NCBI GenBank assembly: GCA_024401515.1
Contig: JAKSKY010000011.1
Span: 1 to 39,419 of the forward strand
Direction: 5' to 3'
From: Paludibacteraceae bacterium
Lineage (GTDB): Bacteria > Bacteroidota > Bacteroidia > Bacteroidales > Paludibacteraceae
DNA length: 39,419 nucleotides
Position numbers and translations under genes: made by a program
The notes under the pieces: generated by a model
What the model saw: the letters and a program-made list of their open reading frames with translations, nothing else
What the model was told of the DNA's origin: nothing
Database searches by the model: none
Shown here: positions 33,172 through 39,419 of the stretch, in pieces
Numbering within the stretch: the stretch's first letter is position 1
How the letters are laid out: the number at the start of each line of letters is the position of its first letter

Positions 33172-33202
33172 AGCAATTGGCGTTAGCGAAGCATAACTTT
33201 AC

Positions 33203-33210
33203 TAAATTTG
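33203..33210 (+). promoter_or_regulatory. -7 promoter element of the GldM-like gene
   Basis: TAAATTTG matches TAnnTTTG, 16 nt before the ATG at 33227. A TTGG (33177-33180) lies slightly too far upstream for a standard -33 box. Confidence 0.5.
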
Positions 33211-33226
33211 CAAAAAAACTTGAACT

Positions 33227-34147
33227 ATGGTGAATAAGATATTATATGCTGTAATGGCAGTGCTAGTTCTACTCCTTGAATGTTCATTTATAGAAGAAAA
33301 GAAAAACAGTTCGAATCTCGACAACTGTCTAACTATGAATACGACATTCCAGCAAAGTAAGGACAATTTAGTTTCCGCTTGGAATCGACTTTATGGAAAG
33401 ATAGAAAATGGATATAGTATCCATCCGAACGAATACGAAAACGTGTGTATGTTGTTCCGTTCTCTTAATGCGAAGAAAAATGAGGTGGACTACCTCATTG
33501 ATAACATTAAGAATGACATCGTGAAGAACGTTGACGTGAACAATGACAATAAATTAGATTTTTCCACCGACAATCTTTATGACAAGAAAATCGTCTCAAA
33601 GGTTTGGCAGAAAGGCATGCTCTACGACAAGTATAAGAGCTTCATTTCCGACGTTAAGTCTGAACTTGAAAAGATTGGCGTTTTCCGTTATTTAACCGAT
33701 GAGCAGAAGGCTTTCTTTCAAACCGAATTGGCAAGTGAAGGTTGGGAAAACCTGATATTCAAAGACAAAACGGCTATTGAGTGCCTGGCTATGTTGTCGA
33801 AAACCCAGAACGACATCTTGAATATGACTTTAAGTGCAGGTGAACTTGTTGCTGGACAAGTTGATGACTACGATTTCCGTATTAGCGCCGTAAGGCCAGT
33901 TGTGGTTCCAAAGTCGAATGTGGTTGCATTGGGGCAAGATTATGAGGCCGACATCTACCTCGTTGGGTTCGATACTACCAAAATGTTAGAAATTACCGTT
34001 AACGGCAGGAAACTCGATTCAAAAGCCATCACCCTACCATGCAATCAACTCGGAAAGCAGACCTACAACGGTCAGGTGACCATGCAGGAAAAAAATGGCA
34101 GAAAGATAACTTACGATTTCCAGAACGATTATGTCGTAGTGCCGTAA
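33227..34147 (+). CDS. Orphan GldM/PorM-like protein, shortened
   Basis: A 306-residue protein with one N-terminal hydrophobic segment (residues 5-18). The following region has the helical GldM pattern. The middle is the most telling: 'AIECLAMLSKTQNDILN' then 'VVVPKSNVVALGQDYEADIYLVGFDTT' and 'EITVNGRKLD', closely like the second and third domains of GldM, the inner-membrane component of the type IX secretion/gliding motor. GldM is usually over 500 residues; here the C-terminal part is missing, and no gldK, gldL or gldN is nearby. A Cys in 'LLLECSF' is a poor lipobox. Codon use (GAA, AAA, AAC, GAC) differs from the flanking housekeeping genes. Similarity judged by eye; function unknown. Confidence 0.55.
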   Translation: MVNKILYAVMAVLVLLLECSFIEEKKNSSNLDNCLTMNTTFQQSKDNLVSAWNRLYGKIENGYSIHPNEYENVCMLFRSLNAKKNEVDYLIDNIKNDIVKNVDVNNDNKLDFSTDNLYDKKIVSKVWQKGMLYDKYKSFISDVKSELEKIGVFRYLTDEQKAFFQTELASEGWENLIFKDKTAIECLAMLSKTQNDILNMTLSAGELVAGQVDDYDFRISAVRPVVVPKSNVVALGQDYEADIYLVGFDTTKMLEITVNGRKLDSKAITLPCNQLGKQTYNGQVTMQEKNGRKITYDFQNDYVVVP

Positions 34148-34186
34148 CACTTTTATTCTAAATAAGTTACGGCTAAAACGTACCTT

Positions 34187-34660
34187 ATGCGGAATATGTT
34201 GAATGGCTTATCCTGCAGGCAGAAGCGAAGGAACGTAAACAAAATAACAGAAGTTCTCGGCCAGAAATATGATTCGACACATACAGGAACACATTACCTA
34301 ATTATAACAAACGAATATGAGCGAATCAACGACACGCTAAATGCTCTAAAAGTCTACGACGCCCTAAAAACCAATGAAATCGTGGTCATACAAGAGGTTA
34401 ACCCTGATTATTCATTCAAAACAGACTCTATGTATGCATCAATTTACTATAACAAAGACATTTTTTCCCATTTAAGCGAAGTTGGAATCATGAGGCACCC
34501 CGATAACCGTCATCCATGGGACATTATTGCATTTGTAGAAAAAGGTAAACTAAAACTAAAGACTTGGATACCTTATCATCAGAGTCATGGAGCAGCTTCC
34601 TTATTTGTGAATTTTTGTCAATCAGCCTTAATGCTACTTTATTCGATTGATGGCCAATAG
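34187..34660 (+). CDS. Unrecognised protein, possibly frame-damaged
   Basis: I do not recognise this 157-residue frame. The first ~17 codons use rare Arg codons (CGG, AGG, CGA) and look non-coding. In the +3 frame over the same bases (34177-34272) a more protein-like stretch reads 'AEYVEWLILQAEAKERKQ' before a stop. A frameshift near 34230-34270 is therefore possible, or the true start lies further in. The rest ('EVLGQKYDSTHTGTHYLIIT', 'RHPDNRHPWDIIAFVEKGKL') looks like a small alpha/beta domain. It lies 39 nt after the GldM-like gene, in the AT-richer insert. Confidence 0.4.
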   Translation: MRNMLNGLSCRQKRRNVNKITEVLGQKYDSTHTGTHYLIITNEYERINDTLNALKVYDALKTNEIVVIQEVNPDYSFKTDSMYASIYYNKDIFSHLSEVGIMRHPDNRHPWDIIAFVEKGKLKLKTWIPYHQSHGAASLFVNFCQSALMLLYSIDGQ

Positions 34661-34736
34661 CTCTTTCTTGAAAAGACCTATTGGTTTGAATATTATTTGA
34701 CTATTGCTCTGTTGTATCTACTATATGGCAATGTCT

Positions 34737-35408
34737 TTACCTTGTGACGGGACGTATAGAACTACCAGTATTGCGATTTACTGCAAATAGGTTGAAACAA
34801 CGTGTGTGGACGTAAATGCAGAACGATGTGAGGTTACCATCCGAAAGGGAAGAACTCCAATAGCTACAAACTTCACCTACAGATAAAGGATCTGGGGAAA
34901 GGTAGCCTGCTGCAGGCAGAAATATCGAATTCCCATTGGAACCGGTAACCTTGAAGCCATTTATTCCTTTAAGTATTGTCCAATCCCATTGGCAATGAAT
35001 CTTCAACTCATTCAGTTCATCAACGGTAGGCATACGCCATGCTTCACCCCAGTTTGCGGTTGCAGCGTCATATTTTGCATTGAGATGTCCAACAGAAGGT
35101 CTTATAGTATCCTTAATACCATCTATTACGTGCTTCGCTTTAATATCACTTGCTTCAACAGCCATCCATGTACTGTTTTTCTGAGTTTTGTAATAACTCT
35201 TCGGCTTTGTTTCTCCCCAAGCAAAATATTCTCCGTATTCGGTTGGCGTGTTTGCTCCCACATTGCAGGTTGCCCACTTAGTGCCACTTGGCAAGCCAAG
35301 ATCCACATAGTCGTGTCCTTCCATTTGCCCGCTAACAGTCTGTGCGGAACATTCCATTCCACAAACTATTGTTAGTAACCCGATTAGTGTATATAAGATT
35401 CTTTTCAT
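34737..35408 (-). CDS. Exported FISUMP-domain protein
   Basis: A 223-residue protein with a signal peptide ('RILYTLIGLLTIVCGMECSA', cleavage likely near SA-Q). The mature part is a single Fibrobacter succinogenes major paralogous (FISUMP) domain: 'YVDLGLPSGTKWATCNVGAN', 'EYGEYFAWGETKPKSYY', 'WGEAWRMPTVDELNEL', 'GNSIFLPAAGYL', 'YWSSSLS' and 'SSIRPV' at the C-terminus. The domain is abundant in gut Bacteroidota surface proteins, often with a C-type-lectin-like fold; the ligand is unknown. ATG 35408 is preferred to upstream in-frame codons, since it begins the signal peptide. It faces the unrecognised gene tail to tail. Confidence 0.8.
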   Translation of the reverse strand: MKRILYTLIGLLTIVCGMECSAQTVSGQMEGHDYVDLGLPSGTKWATCNVGANTPTEYGEYFAWGETKPKSYYKTQKNSTWMAVEASDIKAKHVIDGIKDTIRPSVGHLNAKYDAATANWGEAWRMPTVDELNELKIHCQWDWTILKGINGFKVTGSNGNSIFLPAAGYLSPDPLSVGEVCSYWSSSLSDGNLTSFCIYVHTRCFNLFAVNRNTGSSIRPVTR

Positions 35409-35492
35409 ATCTCTTTCTGACGAAAATAAAGAAAAGAACAGAAGCCTATAAGCCTCTGCTCCCAAGAGTCTTTAATATTAGTCGTTGTTTAA

Positions 35493-35600
35493 TTAGTCAA
35501 CCAAACCTTTTGATGGCTTCCACTTGGCAACCTTCTTTGCAGGTGTCTGCAAAGATAATGGGTTGTCGGATGATTTCCAAAAATGGCATGTGGGTTCGAT
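35493..35600 (-). pseudogene. Possible remnant of a lost gene (C-terminal tail)
   Basis: On the minus strand about 35 codons before a stop at 35493 read like a real protein end ('HFWKSSDNPLSLQTPAKKVA' then 'KWKPSKGLVD'). The frame has no plausible start, because upstream it runs through the palindrome at 35604-35635 and into the AstE-like gene. It may be the 3' end of a deleted gene. The family is not recognised with confidence. Confidence 0.3.
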
Positions 35601-35603
35601 GAA

Positions 35604-35635
35604 TTGTAGAGACGGTGTGCGCACCATCTCTACAA
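35604..35635. repeat. Palindromic element downstream of the AstE/AspA operon
   Basis: Arms of 14 nt (35604-35617 and 35622-35635) match at 13 positions around a 4-nt loop; as minus-strand RNA the mismatch is a U-G pair. There is no T-run, so it is a poor intrinsic terminator. It resembles REP-like palindromes and marks the junction between the operon and the insert, 11 nt after the last operon stop. Confidence 0.65.
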
Positions 35636-35646
35636 CACTATACAAT

Positions 35647-36591
35647 CTAATCATCCTTACCTTCCTCAATAATTCTAAACAACAAAGTGTTTTGGAAGGT
35701 GATGGATTTGTTTCTGGCAAAGAATACCGTTCCTGAAACAGGGCTCTTGATTTCACACACTTGATAGCCCTCGTAAGGGTGCATGATGCGTGCAAGCACA
35801 TTGCCTTGTTTTACCTCTTGTCCAGCCTCCCGTTCCACGATGAGGATACCCGCATGGGGCGCTTGGATGGAGATGAGTTGGCTGCCCTCCACGATGGTAG
35901 GCGTCTGAGTGCCACTACCGCTCATACTCAAGGAGGCCATTCCTTTGTAGGTCATGAAGCGGCATACCGCATCGATGGAGATGCGGGCCATTTCGTGGTC
36001 GATGGTATCGGTGGTGCCCGCGTAGAGGGAGAATGCTTGGGTCTCCCAGATCTGCCAGTTGTAGTTCAACAACACTGTGTCGAATGGTTCCGGGTCACGG
36101 ATGGCGATGTAGGGGAAGCCGAAATATTTCGCATCCTCCACATCCTCGAATCCGGTGTGGATCATGCGGACGTGTGGCAAGAAGTTGCCGGGCAAATAGT
36201 AGGAGGCCAATTGGATGCCGAACTTGAAGTCCTTGATGAACTCGAAGAGTCCCGCCGCGATGCGTTGGGTCGTCTCTCCCTGGTTGTAGCCAGGGAACAT
36301 ACGGTTGATATCGGTGTTATCCAAGGCCCAGAAACGCTTCTCGATATTGATGGAGAAGGGGTTGACCGATGGAATGACGGAGATGGAGACACCTGGTTGG
36401 ATGCGGTTGCTCTCCTCCGCGAATTTGAGTAGCGCCACCAATCGGCTCGCCACATATTGTTGCTGGATTTCGTCGCCTCGCATGGAGCCGACGATGCATA
36501 AAGTCTTCTCGCCTTCGCCGAAGGTGTAGGCTTTGATGCGGAAGTCATCACGGTAAGGGGATGACATGCTGAATATAGTTTGTACTTTCAT
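35647..36591 (-). CDS. Catalytically degenerate AstE/AspA-like protein (pseudoenzyme)
   Basis: A 314-residue paralogue of the next-upstream gene, with the same two-part plan: an M14-like deacylase domain, then a C-terminal biotinyl/lipoyl-like beta domain ('ISIQAPHAGILIVEREAGQE' and 'EIKSPVSGTVFFARN'). Aligned to its partner, zinc ligand His38 is Arg38 ('GSMRGDE'), the second zinc His is Leu128 ('GIQLAS' in place of DIHAS), and the catalytic Glu187 is Tyr190. Glu41 and the 'DINRMFPG' substrate motif are retained. It is therefore unlikely to hydrolyse and may bind substrate or partner. ATG 36591 lies 20 nt after its partner's stop. It is the last gene of the leftward operon. Confidence 0.78.
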   Translation of the reverse strand: MKVQTIFSMSSPYRDDFRIKAYTFGEGEKTLCIVGSMRGDEIQQQYVASRLVALLKFAEESNRIQPGVSISVIPSVNPFSINIEKRFWALDNTDINRMFPGYNQGETTQRIAAGLFEFIKDFKFGIQLASYYLPGNFLPHVRMIHTGFEDVEDAKYFGFPYIAIRDPEPFDTVLLNYNWQIWETQAFSLYAGTTDTIDHEMARISIDAVCRFMTYKGMASLSMSGSGTQTPTIVEGSQLISIQAPHAGILIVEREAGQEVKQGNVLARIMHPYEGYQVCEIKSPVSGTVFFARNKSITFQNTLLFRIIEEGKDD

Positions 36592-36611
36592 GATTCCGTA
36601 ATTTTCCTTTG

Positions 36612-37538
36612 TTATAGACGATGAATTCTTCCCAATAGGGAGCCCTCGTAAACCATTGGGTAGGCGCGGAGGGTGAAGAGCAATCCGTCGCATGGCGCCT
36701 TCACGTCGCACAACACATCACCTGTCAATGGTGAGATGATTTGGCCGACGGTTTGTCCCTTTTTGACGGTGACATCATTGTGTAGTTCGGTGATGAAGAC
36801 ACCGCTGGTGGTGGCATTCAAGAAGGCCACCGCGTCGTTTCCTTGGCTGACGATACTCTCTTTGAGGCTGCTCTTGTCGGGTTCCTCTTGCCAGATACCC
36901 ATGTGGAACATCATATTTTGGATGCCATCCACCAATTGGTGGCACATGGAATGGCTGATTCTTCCGCCGACGCCCATCTCCGCCACGAGGCATGGTGTTC
37001 CTGTTGAGTTCAGCGAGTGAGCCAGGGTGGATTCCAACACGGTAGCGGCTTGGTGGATCCAGATGAAGTCGATGCCCATTAATTTGGCGTAAGGGACCAA
37101 TAGTTCGGCAGTCTGTTCCGAGATGCGCACTTGAGGCATCTCACGGAGGAAAATATTGGAGGCGTGGATGTCAATGACCATGTCAGCGCCCGAAAGGTCT
37201 GTGTAGATGTCGTGCGCCACCTTCTCGATCATCGATCCGCGTGAGTTACCCGGGAAGATACGGTTCATATCCAAATCGAAGGCGGGAACGCCTCGTTGCA
37301 TGGAGTCTATACCAAGGGGATTCAAGGCTGGATAGATGTCCACGGTACCTTGCAGTAGGTGCATATTCTCCTTCACCATCTTGGCGATTAAATAGCAGAC
37401 ATATTGTCCCTCCAATTCATCGCCATGTGTGCCGGTGACGATGCAAATTCTTTTTCCTTTGCCATTCGTAAAATGGTTCTTGACAATGCGGAACTCTTCG
37501 TCCACTGGCATTTCAAGACTAGTAACATTCTGTATCAT
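36612..37538 (-). CDS. AstE/AspA-family zinc deacylase (succinylglutamate desuccinylase/aspartoacylase-like)
   Basis: A 308-residue enzyme with intact family residues: His38 and Glu41 in 'GTHGDELEG', 'DLDMNRIFPG' (88-97), His125 in 'DIHAS' and Glu187 in 'LVAEMGVGG'. The C-terminal third is the beta-rich domain ('GVFITELHNDVTVKKGQTVG' and 'DVKAPCDGLLFTLRA'). The family removes acyl groups from N-acyl amino acids such as N-acetylaspartate or N-succinylglutamate. No arginine-succinyltransferase pathway genes are nearby. Instead it is coupled by a 4-bp overlap to a transglutaminase-like gene in an ATP-grasp/alpha-E cluster, suggesting action on an acyl-amino-acid or peptide product of that system. 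Confidence 0.85.
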   Translation of the reverse strand: MIQNVTSLEMPVDEEFRIVKNHFTNGKGKRICIVTGTHGDELEGQYVCYLIAKMVKENMHLLQGTVDIYPALNPLGIDSMQRGVPAFDLDMNRIFPGNSRGSMIEKVAHDIYTDLSGADMVIDIHASNIFLREMPQVRISEQTAELLVPYAKLMGIDFIWIHQAATVLESTLAHSLNSTGTPCLVAEMGVGGRISHSMCHQLVDGIQNMMFHMGIWQEEPDKSSLKESIVSQGNDAVAFLNATTSGVFITELHNDVTVKKGQTVGQIISPLTGDVLCDVKAPCDGLLFTLRAYPMVYEGSLLGRIHRL

Positions 37539-38338
37539 ATCTCTTTCATTTCACATTTAATCGTAAGTTGTTCCGTTATGTTTGTGCGGGCGAAGAATTG
37601 CCCACGGTTGGAAGGACAGTCGGATACATCCCTTCCGTGCGCGATTTTGATGTAGCCCCAATCGATGGTCTTGTTGTAGGTGGGGTCGAACCCTAGCCAA
37701 GCCTCTCCGTCGTATACCTCCACCCAAGCGTGCGTTTCTCCCTCGCCTAGAACCAATCCATTTACATATCGGCTGCGGATCCCCATACTCCTGCAGAGTG
37801 CGATCATTAGGTGCGCATAATCTTGGCAAACACCTAACCCGCTTTGAAACACCTCCATGGCGGTGGTGTTGTTGTCGGTTGTCTGTTTTTGGTAGTGGAG
37901 GCGTTGATGGACGGCTAGCATCAGTCGAGAGGCTTTCTCAATCATGTCAGCGGTGTCTTTCGTGACTTCCTGTGCCCATGATTGGGTGGGAAGATCATAC
38001 TGTGTAAGTTTGGAGGGGAAGAGGTAAATGTCGCTAGGTGTCGCGTCTTTGACACGGTATTTCCCGCAACATACAATCCCTTCGCTCGTCATCCTAAAAT
38101 AGTCGTGTGGTGAATGGTATTCGCCGAATTGGAGCAGGTTGCCCAATCCGTCTGTCGATTCGTTCAAAATGGAGCCAGAAGGAAGAACCGCCAACTGGTG
38201 CGATTCGACCCTCTGGCAACTATTTAAGCATGGGATTGCCCTGAGTTTAAAGAAATGGCTGGAGACGGCAGGGGTGAATTTCGCCTCTGTCATGTAACGG
38301 AATTGATATCTACGTTGCTCTCCTGTCATTTTAATCAT
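37535..38338 (-). CDS. Transglutaminase-like cysteine peptidase
   Basis: A 267-residue protein with an N-terminal beta-rich domain ('YQFRYMTEAKFTPAVSSHFF' region) and a C-terminal transglutaminase-like domain. The catalytic triad is Cys171 ('GVCQDYAHLMIALCRSMGI'), His203 ('THAWVEVY') and Asp218 ('GFDPTYN'). This form is found beside circularly permuted ATP-grasp and alpha-E genes, where it is predicted to act as a peptidase or amide transferase. An in-frame ATG at 38329 is an alternative start. The gap to the alpha-E gene is 37 nt; the stop overlaps the AstE/AspA gene. Confidence 0.9.
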   Translation of the reverse strand: MIKMTGEQRRYQFRYMTEAKFTPAVSSHFFKLRAIPCLNSCQRVESHQLAVLPSGSILNESTDGLGNLLQFGEYHSPHDYFRMTSEGIVCCGKYRVKDATPSDIYLFPSKLTQYDLPTQSWAQEVTKDTADMIEKASRLMLAVHQRLHYQKQTTDNNTTAMEVFQSGLGVCQDYAHLMIALCRSMGIRSRYVNGLVLGEGETHAWVEVYDGEAWLGFDPTYNKTIDWGYIKIAHGRDVSDCPSNRGQFFARTNITEQLTIKCEMKEI

Positions 38339-38375
38339 TATTGTTCCTCTATCCTTTGCGTGATCTCCCCGGTCG

Positions 38376-39077
38376 CTAGACCAACACCAAGCAGTTGATA
38401 CCGTTCAACACTTTGTTTTTATAATCTTGCGGATCCTTCTTGAAGGCCTCCTTGTCGATGATCAAGGCATGTAGGCGTGCGGCTTGAACCGAATCGAACA
38501 TATCCGGGTAGGAGCGGGTATACTTTTGAATCATTTCCCAAGTCTCCTCGATGCGGTAGTATTTATAGTCAAAGCGGATGCACATATCAAGGTGTTCCAA
38601 CAATCGTCCGATCTCCAGTAATGCGTAGGTGTCGCCGTGGACCCTCTCTCGGATGCAACCCCAGAAGGCGAGCAACCAGTCGGTGATCGGTTGTAGTTCG
38701 GTGATATTGGTCTCTCTGGTGGCGGACTTGGCACGGATAAGATCACGGCACAACTCAATGTAGGAGAAGGACTCTGAAAGAATCTCCGAACGAAGCACGA
38801 TGGCGTTGTCCATCATCATCTCTATGATGCTTCTGAGTGAAGTGACCGTCTCCGGGTTGTAGATTTGATCCATCATTTGGTAGCTGGTGGTCATTTCGTT
38901 GGAGACATAGACGTCCATCTTCTTCAAAAATTCGCTGTAAGGCACTTCGCCTACCGGCACATCAATGACCTCATCATACGCCTTGCGCATCAGGTGAAGC
39001 ATTAGGTAGCCACGTTCCGCATAACGTCCTAACCAAAACAATCGGTTCGCTTTATTAGCGCTCAATATTGATTTCAT
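38376..39077 (-). CDS. Alpha-E domain protein (DUF403)
   Basis: A 233-residue helical protein starting 'ILSANKANRLFWLGRYAERG', the signature of the alpha-E (DUF403) family, with 'LEHLDMCIRFDYKYYRIEE' near the C-terminus. Family members are often nearer 300 residues, so this one is short, but the frame looks intact and ends normally. Alpha-E proteins are almost always encoded next to circularly permuted ATP-grasp proteins, and a role in the same ligase complex is predicted; no biochemical function is established. It lies 42 nt after the ATP-grasp gene. Confidence 0.88.
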   Translation of the reverse strand: MKSILSANKANRLFWLGRYAERGYLMLHLMRKAYDEVIDVPVGEVPYSEFLKKMDVYVSNEMTTSYQMMDQIYNPETVTSLRSIIEMMMDNAIVLRSEILSESFSYIELCRDLIRAKSATRETNITELQPITDWLLAFWGCIRERVHGDTYALLEIGRLLEHLDMCIRFDYKYYRIEETWEMIQKYTRSYPDMFDSVQAARLHALIIDKEAFKKDPQDYKNKVLNGINCLVLV

Positions 39078-39119
39078 ACTCTCAAAAATAGGTTCTATAG
39101 TTTATACTCTTTTAAATTC

Positions 39120-39419
39120 TCAATCTTTCTCCATCACCCAAGTATCCTTGAATCCGCCTCCTTGGCTGCTGTTCACCACGAAGGAGTTTGGGTTGCGGCT
39201 GAATCGTGTCAGACCAGATTTCCAAACCTTGGTCTCCTTGCCTGTGATGACAAAGGCGCGGAGGTCGCATTTGCGAGGGGAAGGATTTCCTGTCTCGTCG
39301 ATGATATCCAGATCGATGAAGTCGATCACCTCTTGTGCGATCCAGCGGCGAGGTTCTTTGATGATGAGTTGCTTCACCTCCTCCAAACGCTCCGGTGTCA
39401 TGTCTCTTCCAAACATCAC
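39120..39419 (-). CDS. Circularly permuted ATP-grasp protein, C-terminal part (runs off the window)
   Basis: The last 99 residues of a leftward gene whose 5' part is beyond the right edge; the frame is open to 39419. 'WIAQEVIDFIDLDI', 'KCDLRAFVITG', 'GLTRFSRNPNSFVVNSSQGG' and 'KDTWVM' match the C-terminus of the circularly permuted ATP-grasp (DUF404/DUF407-type) family. This family is predicted to form amide or peptide bonds using ATP; its substrates are mostly unknown. It is the first visible gene of the cluster with the alpha-E, transglutaminase and AstE/AspA genes. Confidence 0.88.
   Translation of the reverse strand: MMFGRDMTPERLEEVKQLIIKEPRRWIAQEVIDFIDLDIIDETGNPSPRKCDLRAFVITGKETKVWKSGLTRFSRNPNSFVVNSSQGGGFKDTWVMEKD

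Noticed and set aside
33227-34147. Lipoprotein call for the GldM-like protein
   Set aside because: The only early Cys is preceded by Glu (LLLEC), a poor lipobox, and a membrane helix fits the GldM relationship better.
33227-34660. Toxin-antitoxin or phage-defence pair
   Set aside because: Neither protein shows a known toxin, antitoxin or nuclease motif, and the first resembles GldM.
35439-35458. Hairpin upstream of the FISUMP gene as a terminator or riboswitch
   Set aside because: The stem is only 7 bp with a G-U pair and a mixed T/C tract; no aptamer-like structure is recognisable.
32993-35646. An insertion sequence or integrative element behind the insert
   Set aside because: No transposase, integrase, terminal inverted repeats or att-like direct repeats were found; the nearest tRNA gene is 14 kb away.

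Overview
The window comes from the chromosome of a member of the Bacteroidales (phylum Bacteroidota). Three things support this. Promoter-like sites match the Bacteroidota pattern TTTG-N20-TAnnTTTG, seen most clearly before the tRNA-Pro and yraN genes. Several families are typical of the phylum (DUF4827, DUF5606, DUF3098, DUF2027-Smr, a GldM-like protein, a FISUMP-domain protein, two QueA paralogues). The isoleucyl-tRNA synthetase is of the long type that these bacteria carry. The genus cannot be fixed from the sequence alone.

Layout. Positions 1-4170: tRNA methyltransferase TrmO, then a rightward unit with a split chromate-transporter pair and an unusual exported protein built from PEP-synthase-like parts in permuted order. 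4164-6800: a leftward rhomboid protease, a DUF554 membrane protein and a QueA-like enzyme. 7092-9739: rightward NifX-like, DUF2027-Smr and CNNM/CBS genes, with heptamer tandem repeats just before several start codons. 9728-18546: a long leftward housekeeping block (rpe, comEC-like, DHH phosphoesterase, FKBP lipoprotein, DUF4827 lipoprotein, TrmH-family methylase, degenerate M23 protein, dxr, rseP). 18618-23661: tRNA-Pro, DUF1294, bamD-rpoZ, DUF5606, a small unknown, sufS-sufE and yraN. 23868-32967: hemW, coaD, then a tight rightward operon ftsX-DUF3098-uppP-truB-queA-ileS.

33025-35646 looks like an accessory insert. It is more AT-rich by eye and uses different codons. It holds an orphan GldM-like protein, an unrecognised and possibly frame-damaged gene, a FISUMP-domain exported protein, a palindromic repeat and what looks like the tail of a lost gene.

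35647-39419 is the most interesting block. It is a compact leftward operon running off the right edge: a circularly permuted ATP-grasp protein (partial), an alpha-E (DUF403) protein, a transglutaminase-like protein, an AstE/AspA-type zinc deacylase with all expected ligands, and a second AstE/AspA-like protein that has lost two zinc ligands and the catalytic glutamate. ATP-grasp/alpha-E/transglutaminase clusters are known as predicted peptide-ligation or peptide-modification systems of unknown product. The addition of an active/inactive aspartoacylase-type pair suggests a less described variant.
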